DNA from: Betaproteobacteria bacterium
Lineage (GTDB): Bacteria > Pseudomonadota > Gammaproteobacteria > Burkholderiales > SG8-39
Length of the DNA stretch: 7,145 nt
Direction of reading: 5' to 3'
Assembly: GCA_029858545.1 (NCBI GenBank)
Contig: JAOUFA010000183.1
Location: 1 to 7,145 of the forward strand
A model generated the notes under the pieces. The model was not told the DNA's origin and did not search any database. It saw nothing but the letters and a program-made list of their open reading frames with translations. The position numbers were made by a program, and so were the translations under genes. Numbering within the stretch: the stretch's first letter is position 1; every line of letters starts with the position of its first letter. Positions 6,209 to 7,145 of the stretch are shown here, piece by piece.

Positions 6209-6985
6209 GTGAAATTCACCGTCGTTATTCCTGCTCGATTCGCCTCGAGCCGCTTTCCCGGCAAGCCGCTCGCCGATCTGGGGGGCAAGCCGATGGTGCT
6301 GCGCGTTTGCGAGCGCGCCGCGGCGAGTGGCGCGCACGCCGTGCATGTCGCCACCGATGACGAGCGCATCGCGCAGGCGGTGCGCGCGGGCGGATTCGGT
6401 GCGCTGATGACGCGCGCCGACCATCCTTCGGGTACCGATCGCCTCGCCGAAGCGGCGCAGCAGCTCGGGCTCGGCGAGGACGAATTGATCGTCAATGTGC
6501 AGGGCGACGAGCCGCTGATCGAACCCGCGCTCATCACCGGGGTCGCCGCGGCGCTTGCGCGTTCGTCGCAGGCGAGCGTATCGACCGCGTGTCATCCGAT
6601 CTACGCGGCCGAGGAGATCTTCAATCCGAACGTCGTGAAAGTGGTGCTCGACGCGCAGGGCTTCGCGCTGTACTTCTCGCGCGCGCCGATTCCCTGGGCG
6701 CGCGATGCCTACGCGGCGGGGGCTCGCGTCCCGCCGCCCGGCTTGCCGTGCTTCAGGCACGTGGGGATTTACGCCTATCGCGCCGCGTTCCTGCGGCGCT
6801 ACGCCGCGCTGACGGTTGCGCCGATCGAGGAATTCGAGGTGCTGGAGCAGTTGCGCGTACTCTGGCACGGCGATCGAATCGCGGTCGCGGTCGTGGAAGG
6901 CGGGTCGGCGCCGGGAATTGATACGCCGCAAGATCTTGAGCCAGTGAAGCGACTATTCGAGTCCTTGCGTGGCGCCGCGCATTGA
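6209..6985 (+). CDS. kdsB: 3-deoxy-manno-octulosonate cytidylyltransferase (CMP-KDO synthetase)
   Basis: KdsB couples KDO to CMP from CTP, activating it for transfer onto lipid A; it is a cytoplasmic enzyme. The 258 residues match the family length (about 250). Motifs in order: [19 protein letters not shown] (3-21, the nucleotide-binding loop), HVATDDERI (46-54), [10 protein letters not shown] (72-81), [12 protein letters not shown] (93-104, with the metal-binding Asp at 100), YFSRAPIPW (155-163), HVGIYAYR (184-191), [10 protein letters not shown] (207-216) and GIDTPQDLE (236-244, with the second metal Asp at 238). The start is GTG (6209-6211), 23 bases after the Trm112-like gene. No clear Shine-Dalgarno precedes it, but no other standard start in the frame gives the conserved N-terminus. 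Together with lpxK it makes this block a lipid A/KDO assembly operon. Confidence 0.96.
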   Translation: MKFTVVIPARFASSRFPGKPLADLGGKPMVLRVCERAAASGAHAVHVATDDERIAQAVRAGGFGALMTRADHPSGTDRLAEAAQQLGLGEDELIVNVQGDEPLIEPALITGVAAALARSSQASVSTACHPIYAAEEIFNPNVVKVVLDAQGFALYFSRAPIPWARDAYAAGARVPPPGLPCFRHVGIYAYRAAFLRRYAALTVAPIEEFEVLEQLRVLWHGDRIAVAVVEGGSAPGIDTPQDLEPVKRLFESLRGAAH

Positions 6986-7011
6986 CCGCAGACGCGGAAT
7001 GCCGGTAACGT
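6982..7011 (+). promoter_or_regulatory. Candidate promoter for adk
   Basis: TTGACC (6982-6987), five of six matches to the -35 consensus, overlaps the kdsB stop codon. Eighteen bases later comes TAACGT (7006-7011), which matches the -10 consensus at only three positions. Transcription would start near 7018, about 57 bases ahead of the adk ATG. A small GC-rich inverted repeat, CCCGG (7017-7021) and CCGGG (7026-7030), follows at once. The -35 is good and the -10 poor, so this is a tentative call; adk may also be read from the upstream operon. Confidence 0.3.
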
Positions 7012-7074
7012 TGATCCCCGGCCCACCGGGCGCACACTCGGCCTGCGCGCCATCCATCCACAAGAAACCACCCC

Positions 7075-7145
7075 ATGAGATTGATATTGTTGGGACCGCC
7101 CGGAGCGGGCAAGGGCACGCAGGCGGCGTTCATTACCTTCGAGCA
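7075..7145 (+). CDS. adk: Adenylate kinase, N-terminal fragment
   Basis: Only the first 23 codons are in the window. MRLILLGPPGAGKGTQAAFI contains the P-loop GPPGAGKGT (residues 7-15) in the form and position typical of bacterial adenylate kinase, which interconverts ATP + AMP and two ADP in the cytoplasm. The ATG at 7075 gives the usual six residues before the P-loop. An 89-base gap after kdsB precedes it, and the kdsB-adk order is common in betaproteobacteria, which supports the call over other P-loop kinases. No strong Shine-Dalgarno is seen; AAGAA (7062-7066) is the nearest purine stretch. Truncated by the window edge. Confidence 0.92.
   Translation, partial: MRLILLGPPGAGKGTQAAFITFE

Noticed and set aside
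7017..7030. CCCGG/CCGGG hairpin after kdsB as a terminator
   Set aside because: The stem is only 5 bp and no T run follows; chance occurrence is likely in this base composition.

Overview
The window looks like the chromosome of a GC-rich betaproteobacterium, most likely of the order Burkholderiales or a close relative. This rests on the gene order xseA (divergent) / exbB / exbD / lpxK / Trm112-like gene / kdsB / adk, which is a familiar betaproteobacterial arrangement, and on protein wording typical of that group. The taxonomic call is inference; no rRNA or other marker is present.

Layout. Bases 1-278 hold the C-terminal end of a vicinal-oxygen-chelate (extradiol dioxygenase-like) protein on the + strand. 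It converges on a minus-strand ACMSD-type amidohydrolase (418-1422). The amidohydrolase is followed, reading rightwards on the minus strand, by a PduO-type cob(I)alamin adenosyltransferase (1511-2062) and the exonuclease VII large subunit gene xseA (2109-3401). A gene-free stretch of about 530 bases (3402-3928) separates xseA from the divergent + strand block. It carries a tight cluster of DnaA-box-like sequences, one of them a perfect TTATCCACA. The + strand block is a compact envelope operon: exbB (TTG start, 3929), exbD (GTG start overlapping the exbB stop), lpxK, a Trm112/YcaR-like small protein (overlapping the end of lpxK) and kdsB. The 5' end of adk runs off the right edge.

How the genes fit together. 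LpxK (lipid A 4'-kinase) and KdsB (CMP-KDO synthetase) both serve lipopolysaccharide core and lipid A assembly. ExbB and ExbD form a proton-driven motor of the inner membrane that energises outer-membrane transport. The right half is therefore an outer-membrane biogenesis and energisation block. The left half mixes a DNA repair nuclease, a cobalamin cofactor enzyme and two proteins suggestive of aromatic ring degradation.

Most of the window is ordinary, well-conserved housekeeping sequence. I do not see a new defence, mobile or RNA-guided system. The points most worth a second look are the DnaA-box cluster between xseA and exbB, the lack of any standard start codon for the conserved N-terminus of LpxK, the run of non-ATG starts across the operon, and a perfect TATAAT only 11 bases ahead of the adenosyltransferase start codon.
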